DNA of 64,000 nucleotides. Source: an uncultured Gemmiger sp. (lineage in GTDB: Bacteria; Bacillota; Clostridia; Oscillospirales; Ruminococcaceae). The first letter of the stretch is position 1. Every line of letters begins with the position of its first letter. The DNA lies in NCBI GenBank assembly GCA_944386495.1, contig CALXBE010000008.1, positions 18,302 through 82,301 on the forward strand. The letters run 5' to 3'. The position numbers and the translations under genes were made by a program. The notes beneath the pieces were generated by a model. It did not search any database and was not told where the DNA came from. It saw only the letters and a list, made by a program, of their open reading frames with translations. Below, piece by piece: positions 33,624 through 41,221 of the stretch.

Positions 33624-34318
33624 TTGAATACCTCCCGGAACAGCTCATCCAGAGATTTCCCGGTTTCTTCCCGGACCTGGTCCGCCGTACCCTGGCGAAC
33701 AATCTTTCCCTGGTTCAAAAATATAAATTCGTCCAAAACCCGTTCCACATCCTCAATCAGATGGGTGGAAATCAGCACCGTGGCGGTGGGGTCGTAGTTG
33801 GTGATAATGGTGTTGAGAATATAATCCCGGGCAGCCGGGTCCACTCCGCCAATGGGTTCATCCAGCAGATAGAGCCGGGCCCGGCGGGACATGACCACCA
33901 CCAGCTGCACCTTTTCCTGGTTGCCCTTGGACAGGCTTCCCAGCCGTGCTTCCAGAGAGATGCCAAGAGCACCCAGCATATTCTCTGCCCGCTCCCGGTC
34001 AAAGTCGGCATAAAAATCCTGGAAGGTGTCCAGCAGCTCCCGGATTTTCTGCTTGGCACTGAAATAGGTTTTGTCCGGCAGGTAGGAGACCAGGGCTTTG
34101 GTGGCGGGGCTGATGGGCTGACCGCAAACCTGAATCTCACCCGATGTGGGTGTAAGAAGACCGGCTGTCAGTTTGATGAGGGTGGTTTTGCCGCTGCCGT
34201 TGGGCCCTAAAAGTCCCACGATTTTCCCCGGGGTAAGGGTCAGGTTCAGATTGTCCAGGGCCAGGGTGCGGTGATACCGCATGGACAGCCCTTGGGCATT
34301 GAGTACATATTCTTCCAT
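33605..34318 (-). CDS. ABC transporter ATPase (GntR-linked exporter)
   Basis: A 237-residue ATPase: Walker A GPNGSGKTT, Walker B LYLLDEPIGGVDP, switch His in STHLIEDVERV. The signature is LSKGNQEKV, as in YtrB/BcrA-like ATPases. It pairs with the frameshifted permease downstream and the YtrA-like regulator upstream, the usual trio for exporters of cell-envelope-active compounds. The ATG at 34318 has GGAGG seven bases upstream and overlaps the regulator stop. Confidence 0.9.
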   Translation of the reverse strand: MEEYVLNAQGLSMRYHRTLALDNLNLTLTPGKIVGLLGPNGSGKTTLIKLTAGLLTPTSGEIQVCGQPISPATKALVSYLPDKTYFSAKQKIRELLDTFQDFYADFDRERAENMLGALGISLEARLGSLSKGNQEKVQLVVVMSRRARLYLLDEPIGGVDPAARDYILNTIITNYDPTATVLISTHLIEDVERVLDEFIFLNQGKIVRQGTADQVREETGKSLDELFREVFKCLPNC

Positions 34319-34692
34319 TAAGATTCCTCCTTCGGCGTATCCAGCGCCACGAGCAGCCGGGCGGCCTGGGTGGGGGTAAGGCCGAATACCATGAACTTTT
34401 CGGCACACTCCCGGGCCAGAGCCTGCAGGGCCTGCTCCCGCATAGCGCTGAGAATGGTTTCATCCTGGGTGACGGTGCGGCCGCTGGTGCCGCCTCCCAC
34501 CAATAATCCCTCCCGTTCCAGCTCGGTCAAGGCCCGCTGCATGGTGTTGGGATTGACCTGTGCCTGGGCGGCCAGATCCCGGACGGAGGGAACTTTCCCC
34601 CCGGGGGGAAGCTCCCCCTTGAGAATGGCGCCCCGGAGGGTTTCCATGATTTGCTGATAAACCGGGCGGTCCCCGGTAAACTTCCAGTTCAT
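34318..34692 (-). CDS. GntR family regulator, YtrA subfamily
   Basis: A 124-residue regulator with an N-terminal GntR winged helix (PVYQQIMETLRGAILKGELP, then VPSVRDLAAQAQVNPNTMQR) and a short helical tail (about 45 residues), which defines the YtrA subfamily. The ATG at 34692 is 5 bases after AGGAGG; a GTG two codons earlier lies inside the ribosome site. It heads an operon with an ABC exporter and has a perfect inverted repeat over its own -10. Confidence 0.9.
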   Translation of the reverse strand: MNWKFTGDRPVYQQIMETLRGAILKGELPPGGKVPSVRDLAAQAQVNPNTMQRALTELEREGLLVGGGTSGRTVTQDETILSAMREQALQALARECAEKFMVFGLTPTQAARLLVALDTPKEES

Positions 34693-34710
34693 AGGCACCT
34701 CCTGTATGTC

Positions 34711-34756
34711 TGTATTACTACACTAATACAATAACACAGTCCCCGGGAACTGTCAA
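34711..34756 (-). promoter_or_regulatory. GntR operon promoter with inverted-repeat operator
   Basis: On the minus strand consensus TTGACA (34751-34756), 17-base spacer, TATTGT (34728-34733). A perfect repeat TGTATTA-N6-TAATACA (34711-34730) overlaps the -10 and start site, a natural place for GntR autorepression. Confidence 0.85.
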
Positions 34757-34773
34757 GGGTGAGAAGAAATTTT

Positions 34774-34818
34774 TCCGCAAAAAAAGGAAGGCAGCCTTTC
34801 AAAGACTGCCTTCCTTTT
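34774..34818 (-). terminator. Terminator of the aroF-DUF3783-apbE unit
   Basis: AAAAGGAAGGCAG (34782-34794) pairs with CTGCCTTCCTTTT (34806-34818), with an extra CTTT/AAAG pairing in the loop; T-run on the minus strand. It lies 20 bases after the apbE stop. Confidence 0.88.
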
Positions 34819-34838
34819 ATACTTAATATATAAGGCGG

Positions 34839-35894
34839 TTATGCCTGATAATTCTTCCAGCCGCTGCTTTCCTGGCTGGTCCGGTCGGGGAAGAGCCATT
34901 TGGCCTCCACGCCCTCCAGGCTTTCCACCAATTCCAGCCCTTCCTCCGGGGACATACAGAACAGCCCGGTGGAGAGGCCGTCGGCCAGGCCGCTGTCGGC
35001 GCAAATTACAGCTACCGAGCTGGCGTACTGGGCGGGGTAGAGGGTCTCCAAATCAATGAGGTGGTGGTACTTCTCTCCGTCCACCGTATAATACCGCTGA
35101 TAATCGCCGCTGACCACCAGACTCAGGTCTGAAATGTTCAGGGCATCCAGATAGGCGGGGAGGGATTCGTCTCCCTTCCAGGGAGTCTCCAGACCGGCTG
35201 CCCAGCTGGAACCATCCGGTTTGTAACCCACGGTCCGGCTGTTTCCTCCCACATTGAAGTAGGCGCTGGTCACCCCAGCCTCCACGGCGGCCCGGGCAGC
35301 CATTTCGGTGGCATATCCTTTTCCGATGCTTCCCACATCCAGGCTCATTTCCGGGTCCGCCAACTCCACGGTCCCGGCCTGGGAATCCAGAATAAGGTCA
35401 TCCATGTTGCAGTGGAGGGCTCCCTCTTCCAGGGCTGCCTGGTCGGGGAGCGCCGCCTGGTCCGGGTCCTCCAGCCCCAGGGTCCGGGCATCATGCCAAA
35501 GGCGAAGCACCGCCCCGGCAGCTACATTGGTCCGGCCGCCGGTCAGATCGTAAACCTCTTTGGAAAGGGTGAGGAGGGAGATGATTTTATCGTCCACCTC
35601 CACAGGCCCCTGGCCGGCCATCCGGTTGAGGGTGGCCAGGTTGACCAGATCGGGGTACTCGTTGTAGATGTCGTAAAGCCGGTGATATTCCAACAGGGTG
35701 TCATGGAATACCTCCATGGCCTGGTCCCACACCTCCTGGCTGGGGGCGTACCCCTGCACTGTGGTGACCGTGTCAAATACATCCCAGCAGAGATATTCGT
35801 ACTTGACCGGCTCCTGCTCTTTTTCCTGCTTCTGGGAGCTGCACCCGGTCAGGAGGAAGAGGGCGGCCAGAAAAAGGGCGGCAAGCCGTTTCAT
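34839..35894 (-). CDS. apbE: FAD:protein FMN transferase lipoprotein
   Basis: A 351-residue ApbE-family lipoprotein with lipobox LLTGC (Cys18). It attaches FMN to Thr of extracytoplasmic flavoproteins. Family motifs include FDTVTTVQGY, DVGSIGKGYA, NVGGNSRTVG and, near the end, DGLSTGLF. Probable targets are RnfG and RnfD encoded at 9.4-10.9 kb. The ATG at 35894 overlaps the stop of the DUF3783 gene (ATGA), so the two are translationally coupled. Confidence 0.92.
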   Translation of the reverse strand: MKRLAALFLAALFLLTGCSSQKQEKEQEPVKYEYLCWDVFDTVTTVQGYAPSQEVWDQAMEVFHDTLLEYHRLYDIYNEYPDLVNLATLNRMAGQGPVEVDDKIISLLTLSKEVYDLTGGRTNVAAGAVLRLWHDARTLGLEDPDQAALPDQAALEEGALHCNMDDLILDSQAGTVELADPEMSLDVGSIGKGYATEMAARAAVEAGVTSAYFNVGGNSRTVGYKPDGSSWAAGLETPWKGDESLPAYLDALNISDLSLVVSGDYQRYYTVDGEKYHHLIDLETLYPAQYASSVAVICADSGLADGLSTGLFCMSPEEGLELVESLEGVEAKWLFPDRTSQESSGWKNYQA

Positions 35895-36298
35895 ACCTCT
35901 TTGCCCTCCCATTCCTTCCGTTCCCGGACCAGCTCTGCCAGCAGCTGGGAGAGCATCCAGTCCCGGTTGTGGATGGTGACCATGGCCTTGAGGGGAATTT
36001 GAATCCCGCAGCCGTTTACCTTGTCCACAAATTCGCTGACCTTATCCCGTTCCAGGCCGCAGAGGATCAGGGCCGGGGGATAGGCGTCGTCCTCCAGAGC
36101 CAGAAGGGCTGCCGCCTGGCTGGCGCCCCGGAAGCCGCAGAGAAATCCCACGGTTTTGCCGGCATCCATTCCGCCTACGGCCTTGGGCTCCAGCCCGTAC
36201 CGACGGCAGAGTTCTTCCAACTGAGTATACTGGTCACTGCCGGGAGAGCAGTTCCAGAGCAGAACCCGCTTGGGTTCAGGAATGATTTTTGCTTTCAT
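35891..36298 (-). CDS. DUF3783-containing protein
   Basis: A 135-residue cytoplasmic protein. The N-terminal half (VLLWNCSPGSDQYTQLEELC) looks like a small alpha/beta fold; the C-terminal half has the DUF3783 signature around PLKAMVTIHNRDWMLSQLLAELV. The function is unknown. The ATG at 36298 has AGGAGAAA upstream; a longer frame lacks a site. It is co-transcribed with apbE from a promoter that lies inside the aroF terminator. Confidence 0.85.
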   Translation of the reverse strand: MKAKIIPEPKRVLLWNCSPGSDQYTQLEELCRRYGLEPKAVGGMDAGKTVGFLCGFRGASQAAALLALEDDAYPPALILCGLERDKVSEFVDKVNGCGIQIPLKAMVTIHNRDWMLSQLLAELVRERKEWEGKEV

Positions 36299-36328
36299 TT
36301 TGTTTCTCCTTAATAGAAAACTTCCCTC

Positions 36329-36357
36329 ATTATACACGAAAGACCCGGCTCCGTCAA
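36329..36357 (-). promoter_or_regulatory. Promoter of DUF3783-apbE, overlapping the aroF terminator
   Basis: On the minus strand TTGACG (36352-36357), 17-base spacer, consensus TATAAT (36329-36334). The -35 and spacer are part of the upstream hairpin. Confidence 0.75.
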
Positions 36358-36372
36358 AACGGAAACCGGGTC
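36342..36372 (-). terminator. Hairpin after aroF
   Basis: GACCCGG (36342-36348) pairs with CCGGGTC (36366-36372), with CCGT/ACGG inside. The T-run on the minus strand is weak, so read-through into DUF3783-apbE is possible. Confidence 0.6.
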
Positions 36373-36378
36373 GGAGGA

Positions 36379-37392
36379 TTAGTTCAGGGTTTTCCCGAAG
36401 AATCCCAGCTGGGCTTTCAAATCACCCATGAGATTGTCGAACTGGTCGGGGGTAAGGCTCTGGGCGCCGTCGCAGAGGGCATGGGCCGGGTCATTGTGGA
36501 CTTCGATCATGAGGCCGTCGGCTCCCACCGCCACAGCGGCTTTGGCCAGAGGCTCCACCATCCAGGCAATTCCGGCGGCATGGCTGGGGTCGATGATGAC
36601 CGGGAGATGGGTCATCTTTTTCAGCATGGGAATGGCGGAAATGTCCAGGGTGTTCCGCATGCTGGTCTCAAAGGTTCGGATTCCCCGCTCACAGAGAACC
36701 ACATTCTCGTTTCCTTCCGCCATGATGTATTCGGCGCTCATGACCAGCTCTTCCAGGGTGGAACAGAGCCCCCGCTTGAGCAGGACCGGAGTTTTGGTCC
36801 GGCCTACCGCTTTCAGCAGTTCAAAGTTCTGCATGTTCCGGGCGCCGATTTGAATCATGTCTACCTTCTCAAAGAGGGGGAGATGTTCGGTGTTCATCAG
36901 CTCGGTGACCACAGGCTGACCGGTTTTCCCGGCGGCCTCAAGCAGCAAGTCCAGCCCTTCGCTCCGCAGACCCTGGAAGCTGTAAGGGGAGGTGCGGGGC
37001 TTGAAGGCGCCGCCCCGGAGGATGGAAGCTCCCGCAGCCTTTACTCGCTGGGCTACCAGTTCCATCTGCTGGGGACTCTCAATGCTGCAGGGGCCTGCCA
37101 TGACGGCAAAGTTGCCGCCTCCGATTTTCACATCCCCTACCTGGACTACCGTGTCATCCGGATGGAACTTCCGGTTGGCTTTCTTGTAAGGTTCACTGAT
37201 CCGCCGGCAGGTCTCCACCGCGGGGTGCGCCAGAATCCAACTCTCAGCAATGGCTTTGGTATCACCCACCAGCCCCAGAATATGGGCATCGGTACCGTTG
37301 GAGTCGTGAATCTCCAGTCCGCGGGAGCGCAGTTCTCCGCACAGCTGGTCGATCATGCTCTGGGAAACATTTTTTTTCAAAATTACAATCAT
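36379..37392 (-). CDS. aroF: 3-deoxy-7-phosphoheptulonate synthase (DAHP synthase, type I beta)
   Basis: A 337-residue first enzyme of the shikimate pathway, condensing phosphoenolpyruvate with erythrose 4-phosphate. Residues 1 to about 70 form the ferredoxin-like regulatory domain (MIVILKKNVSQSMIDQLCGE), the rest the catalytic barrel with MAGPCSIES, ILRGGAFKPRTSPYSFQG and DPSHAAG. The ATG at 37392 has GAGG about 10 bases before it; a TTG three codons upstream is less likely. It is preceded by a Phe/Tyr-rich leader peptide and a terminator hairpin, so transcription is probably attenuated by aromatic amino acid supply. Confidence 0.95.
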   Translation of the reverse strand: MIVILKKNVSQSMIDQLCGELRSRGLEIHDSNGTDAHILGLVGDTKAIAESWILAHPAVETCRRISEPYKKANRKFHPDDTVVQVGDVKIGGGNFAVMAGPCSIESPQQMELVAQRVKAAGASILRGGAFKPRTSPYSFQGLRSEGLDLLLEAAGKTGQPVVTELMNTEHLPLFEKVDMIQIGARNMQNFELLKAVGRTKTPVLLKRGLCSTLEELVMSAEYIMAEGNENVVLCERGIRTFETSMRNTLDISAIPMLKKMTHLPVIIDPSHAAGIAWMVEPLAKAAVAVGADGLMIEVHNDPAHALCDGAQSLTPDQFDNLMGDLKAQLGFFGKTLN

Positions 37393-37437
37393 GGCAAGCA
37401 ACCTCTTTCCGTTTTATGGTGTCTGTATAAATAAGAA

Positions 37438-37463
37438 GGGCCTGCGGCAGGTGCCGCAGGCCC
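37438..37463 (-). terminator. Attenuator hairpin upstream of aroF
   Basis: GGGCCTGCGGC (37438-37448) pairs perfectly with GCCGCAGGCCC (37453-37463), loop of four. On the minus strand it is followed by TTCTTATTT. It lies 27 bases after the leader-peptide stop and 46 bases before aroF. Confidence 0.8.
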
Positions 37464-37489
37464 GGAAAAACAATGGAGAAAGGGTCCTG

Positions 37490-37588
37490 TTAACCCAATC
37501 GCTCCGCCCGGTTGCAGCACAAAAAGCTCTTGCCATAAAAATAGCAAAAGCAATAGCCGAAATAGAAAGCTGCAAAGAGAACGGCCAT
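37490..37588 (-). CDS. aroF leader peptide, Phe/Tyr rich (32 aa)
   Basis: A 32-codon ORF with an AAGGAG ribosome site 8 bases before its ATG. The sequence begins MAVLFAAFYFGYCFCYFYGK and contains six Phe and four Tyr, nine of them within residues 5-18. It lies 36 bases downstream of a strong promoter, followed by a terminator hairpin and then aroF. This is the textbook layout of ribosome-mediated attenuation, as for pheA or tyrosine-sensitive aroF in Proteobacteria: slow translation at Phe/Tyr codons would prevent termination. An alternative antiterminator pairing was not established by eye. Confidence 0.85.
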   Translation of the reverse strand: MAVLFAAFYFGYCFCYFYGKSFLCCNRAERLG

Positions 37589-37623
37589 GGTGAAAACTCC
37601 TTCTGGAAATCCTTGATGTGGGT

Positions 37624-37652
37624 AGTATAGCGCTTTAAAGCGACGAAGTCAA
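37624..37652 (-). promoter_or_regulatory. Promoter of the aroF leader transcript
   Basis: On the minus strand TTGACT (37647-37652), 17-base spacer, TATACT (37624-37629). The spacer holds the perfect palindrome CGCTTTAAAGCG (37631-37642), a possible operator. Confidence 0.85.
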
Positions 37653-37713
37653 CCCCTGAAAGGCGGAAAATGAGAAAATTCTGTAAAATTTTCCCAAAGG
37701 AAGAAAATGGGTT

Positions 37714-37742
37714 TTGACCTTTGCCATGGCAGTTGGTATACT
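37714..37742 (+). promoter_or_regulatory. Promoter of ybaK-rsuA
   Basis: TTGACC (37714-37719), 17-base spacer, TATACT (37737-37742), 36 bases before the ATG. Confidence 0.8.
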
Positions 37743-37777
37743 GAGAAGGTGATATTGAAGGAAAAGAAGTGTAAGAA

Positions 37778-38272
37778 ATGGGAAAACAAAACAAGACCAA
37801 TGCCATTCGGCTGTTGGATACTCAGAAAGTGGCATACAAAATTCACGAGTATGACCACGACGACGGAGCCATTGACGGGGTAAGCGTGGCGGCCAAACTG
37901 GGCCAGGACCCCCGGGCTGTCTTCAAGACCCTGGTGACCAAGCCAGCCGGAAAGAACAGCTGCTGTGTCTTTGTCATCCCGGTAGGGGCGGAGCTGGACC
38001 TGAAGAAAGCCGCCCGGGCCGTGAAGGAAAAGAGCGTTTCCATGCTCCATTTGGTGGACCTGACCAAGTATACCGGCTATGTCCGGGGGGGATGCAGCCC
38101 CCTGGGAATGAAGAAACAGTATCCCACCGTTTTTGATGAAAGCTGCCTGGAATGGCCTGCCATCTGTGTATCGGGAGGGAGAATCGGGACCCAGATCGAA
38201 GCGGACCCCCGGGATCTGATCCGTCTTTCCCGGGCTTCCACCGCACCCTTGACGGCGGAGGGCGAAGGATGA
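37778..38272 (+). CDS. ybaK: Cys-tRNA(Pro) deacylase YbaK/EbsC
   Basis: A 164-residue trans-editing enzyme that hydrolyses cysteine mischarged on tRNA-Pro. It starts KTNAIRLLDTQKVAYKIHEY; the conserved Lys lies in FKTLVTK, and GGCSPLGMKKQYPTVFDE is the YbaK loop. Length is standard. The rsuA start overlaps its stop (ATGA), so both RNA-modifying proteins are coupled in one operon. Confidence 0.93.
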   Translation: MGKQNKTNAIRLLDTQKVAYKIHEYDHDDGAIDGVSVAAKLGQDPRAVFKTLVTKPAGKNSCCVFVIPVGAELDLKKAARAVKEKSVSMLHLVDLTKYTGYVRGGCSPLGMKKQYPTVFDESCLEWPAICVSGGRIGTQIEADPRDLIRLSRASTAPLTAEGEG

Positions 38273-38976
38273 GGCTGGACCAATACTTATCCAAAGCCAT
38301 GGGAATCAGCCGGAGCCAGAGCCGGAAGCTGATCGCTTCGGGGCAGGTCACGGTGGACGGACAGCTTTGCAAGGCGGCGGACTTCCAGCTGGGGGAGAAC
38401 CCTCAGGTGACCGCTCAGGGGAAAGCCCTGGTGGTAAAGGAGTTTGTCTACATCATGCTCCATAAGCCCCAGGGAATCGTCAGTGCCAGCCGGGACAAGC
38501 GGGATAAAACCGTGGTGGACCTGGTGGCAAAGGATTTTCCCCGGCGGGAGCTGTTTCCCGCAGGCCGGCTGGACAAGACCAGCACCGGATTTGTGCTGCT
38601 CACCGATGACGGCGCTCTGGCCCATCGGCTGCTGGCTCCCAAACGGCATGTGACCAAGGAATACCTGGTGGAACTGGATACCCCCCTCACTCCCGAGATG
38701 ATACGGGGCTTTGAGGAAGGGGTCACTCTGGCGGACGGACAGACCATGCAGCCTGCCCAGGTGAGCAATCCTGACCCGTCCCGCCCCTGCCTTGTGCGGG
38801 TGCTTCTTCGCCAGGGAGTGTATCACCAAATCAAACGGATGTTCGGGGTCTACGGTGCGGGAGTGAACGCGCTCCACCGCACTGCCATCGGCGGAGTGGC
38901 CCTGGACCCGGCTCTGGAACCCGGACAGTGGCGGGAGCTGACCAGGGAAGAATTGGAAAAGTTACAGCGGGATTGA
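38269..38976 (+). CDS. rsuA: 16S rRNA pseudouridine synthase RsuA family
   Basis: A 235-residue enzyme with an N-terminal S4 RNA-binding domain (MRLDQYLSKAMGISRSQSRK) and a pseudouridine synthase domain. The catalytic Asp is in PAGRLDKTSTG; the later motif VYHQIKRMFG is conserved. RsuA, acting on position 516 of 16S rRNA, is the likeliest member; RluB/RluE-type specificity cannot be excluded. The start overlaps the stop of ybaK, with GGAGGGCGAAGG upstream. Confidence 0.9.
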   Translation: MRLDQYLSKAMGISRSQSRKLIASGQVTVDGQLCKAADFQLGENPQVTAQGKALVVKEFVYIMLHKPQGIVSASRDKRDKTVVDLVAKDFPRRELFPAGRLDKTSTGFVLLTDDGALAHRLLAPKRHVTKEYLVELDTPLTPEMIRGFEEGVTLADGQTMQPAQVSNPDPSRPCLVRVLLRQGVYHQIKRMFGVYGAGVNALHRTAIGGVALDPALEPGQWRELTREELEKLQRD

Positions 38977-39071
38977 ACCTTCTGTTGGAAAATCTGACGG
39001 AGAAAACCATTTGCATTTTGAAAAAACTTGAAATTTCAACAAGAAAAAACCATCTTTTTTGTTCAAATATG

Positions 39072-39100
39072 TTGCAAAAGTAAAAACTATTGTGTAATAT
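39072..39100 (+). promoter_or_regulatory. Promoter of the CdaR-like regulator
   Basis: TTGCAA (39072-39077), 17-base spacer, TAATAT (39095-39100), in a very A+T-rich gap about 100 bases before the gene. Confidence 0.6.
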
Positions 39101-39200
39101 ATACATGATATGGTCTCTTAATTGTTGAAAAATGCCAAAGCAAAATTACCAAATACTCTTTGGAAAGTTTATCAAGGCAGATAAGGGAAGGATTTTCATT

Positions 39201-40286
39201 ATGGCAAATCGTGTTTTTCAGAGTGTTATCTACCAGATGAAGGACGCAGTCAACCGAATCGTGGGCGTTGTGGATGAAACAGGTACCGTCATCGCCTGCT
39301 CGGAACTGAATCTCATCGGGGAGGTACGGGAAAACTTCCTGGCTGAACGGCTGAGTTCCGCAGATCGCTTTGTCCGGGACGGCTATTCCTACCATCAATT
39401 TTCCAACGCCAAGCATAATGATTACGCAGTCTTTGTGGAGGGAACCGATGAGGTGGCCGGCCAGTTTGCCAGCCTGCTTTCCATCAGCCTGCAGAGCATT
39501 AAGCAGTACCACGATGAAAAGTTTGATAAAGCCAACTTTATTAAAAATGTGGTACTGGACAATATCCTTCCCGGGGATATTTATGCCAAGGCACGGGAAC
39601 TCCATTTTGCTACCGATGTGTCCCGGGTGGTGCTGATCATCCGGGTAGCCAACGGAACCGATGTTTCCGCCTATGAGGTGGTAAGCAGCCTGTTCCCCGA
39701 TAAGCAGAAGGACTTCGTTTTCAATATCAGCGAGACGGATACGGTCCTGGTGAAGGAGATCCGCCGCGGAATCGAGACCAGAGATATTGAAAAGCTGGCC
39801 GCCAGCATTGTGGATACCCTGTCCGGGGAGCACTATATCAAGGCCAGCGTGGGTATCGGCACCCCCATCGGGAATGTAAAGGATCTGGCTACCAGCTTCA
39901 AGGAAGCCCAGATCGCCATGGAAGTAGGGAAGATGTTTGATACCGAGCAGCAGATCGTCAGCTATGACCATCTGGGAATTGCCCGGCTCATTTACCAGCT
40001 CCCCACCACCCTGTGCGAGATGTTCCTGAAAGAGGTGTTCCGTCAGGGCAGCATTGAGAGCCTGGACAGCGAGACCCTCTTCACCATCCAGCGGTTCTTT
40101 GAGAATAACCTGAATGTTTCCGAGACCAGCCGCGGGCTGTTTGTCCACCGGAACACCCTGGTCTACCGTCTGGAGAAAATCAAAAAGCTGACCGGTCTGG
40201 ATCTGCGGGAGTTTGACGATGCCATCGTATTCAAGGTGGCACTGATGGTCAAGAAGTACCTCAGCTCCAACCCGGCGCGTTATTAA
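39201..40286 (+). CDS. CdaR/PucR-type transcriptional regulator
   Basis: A 361-residue regulator with an N-terminal putative sensory domain, a central GGDEF-like CdaR domain (HYIKASVGIGTPIGNVKDLA) and a C-terminal PucR helix-turn-helix (FFENNLNVSETSRGLFVHRNT). The ligand is unknown. The ATG at 39201 has GGGAAGGA upstream; the frame is open to 39132 but without a ribosome site. It sits next to the ftsEX cluster, separated by a terminator. Confidence 0.85.
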   Translation: MANRVFQSVIYQMKDAVNRIVGVVDETGTVIACSELNLIGEVRENFLAERLSSADRFVRDGYSYHQFSNAKHNDYAVFVEGTDEVAGQFASLLSISLQSIKQYHDEKFDKANFIKNVVLDNILPGDIYAKARELHFATDVSRVVLIIRVANGTDVSAYEVVSSLFPDKQKDFVFNISETDTVLVKEIRRGIETRDIEKLAASIVDTLSGEHYIKASVGIGTPIGNVKDLATSFKEAQIAMEVGKMFDTEQQIVSYDHLGIARLIYQLPTTLCEMFLKEVFRQGSIESLDSETLFTIQRFFENNLNVSETSRGLFVHRNTLVYRLEKIKKLTGLDLREFDDAIVFKVALMVKKYLSSNPARY

Positions 40287-40313
40287 AGCGGGCGGCCCTC
40301 CGGGGCGGCCGGG

Positions 40314-40369
40314 ACCAAGACCACTGTTCTGGAGCCTGTGATACTCCATTTCAGCGGTCTTGGCTTTTT
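40314..40369 (+). terminator. Terminator of the CdaR-like gene
   Basis: CCAAGACC (40314-40321) pairs with GGTCTTGG (40356-40363), with a nested TGGAG/CTCCA stem inside, followed by TTTTT at 40365-40369. A second G+C-rich hairpin (GGGCGGCC with GGCGGCC) lies just before it. Confidence 0.75.
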
Positions 40370-40486
40370 GTCAGGAAAATTTTGCCTTGTTAAAGGAACG
40401 GAAAACAGCAGGGGCCTGGCTGTGAAACCCGAAAGGGGAGGGCAGTTCCCCGGGACGGCGGAGTGAGCCGTCAAAAGGAGAGAGCA

Positions 40487-41221
40487 ATGATCGTATTTGA
40501 AGATGTGTGTAAAACTTACCAGCCCATGGGGAATGTGGCGCTGGACCATGTGAATCTTCACATTCGTCCCGGTGAGTTTGTCTTTGTTCTGGGACATTCC
40601 GGAGCAGGCAAGTCCACCTTCCTCAAGCTGATTCTCAGAGAGGAAAAAGCAACCTCGGGCCGGGTGCTGGTGAACGGCCAGGACCTGAGTACCCTGAAAG
40701 AACGGAAGATCCCCTACCTTCGCCGCCAGATGGGGGTAGTGTTCCAGGACTTCCGCCTTATTCCTACCATGACCGCCTATGAAAATGTGGCCTTTGCCAT
40801 GCGGGTGACCAACATCCCCGAAAAGCATATCCGGAAGCGGGTACCCTTCGCTCTGGATCTGGTAGGACTGAAAGACAAGATGGACCGGCTCCCCGATGAG
40901 CTGTCCGGCGGTGAGCAGCAGCGTGTGGCGCTGGCCCGCGCTGTGGTACATACTCCTAAACTGATCATTGCAGACGAACCTACCGGTAACATTGACCCCC
41001 AGCTCAGTCTGGAAATGATGGAACTGCTGGGAGCCATCAATGCCATGGGAATCACCGTGGTAGTGGTAACCCACGAACATGAATTGGTGAGCCGTTTCAA
41101 CAAACGGATCATTACCATTGATAAGGGCCGTGTGGTGGCCGACACGGACCAGCCCGGCCTGGGCGCAGCCTTCCGGGATGCAGAGAACGCCAAGCTGGAT
41201 CTGGGGGAGGTGCGCGTATGA
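40487..41221 (+). CDS. ftsE: Cell division ATP-binding protein FtsE
   Basis: A 244-residue ABC ATPase that with FtsX controls septal or lateral peptidoglycan hydrolases. Walker A GHSGAGKST, Q-loop VFQDFRLIP, signature LSGGEQQ, Walker B LIIADEPTGN, switch His in VVTHEHEL. The ATG at 40487 has AAGGAG upstream. Its stop overlaps the ftsX start (ATGA). The downstream genes encode the expected M23 effector. Confidence 0.94.
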   Translation: MIVFEDVCKTYQPMGNVALDHVNLHIRPGEFVFVLGHSGAGKSTFLKLILREEKATSGRVLVNGQDLSTLKERKIPYLRRQMGVVFQDFRLIPTMTAYENVAFAMRVTNIPEKHIRKRVPFALDLVGLKDKMDRLPDELSGGEQQRVALARAVVHTPKLIIADEPTGNIDPQLSLEMMELLGAINAMGITVVVVTHEHELVSRFNKRIITIDKGRVVADTDQPGLGAAFRDAENAKLDLGEVRV

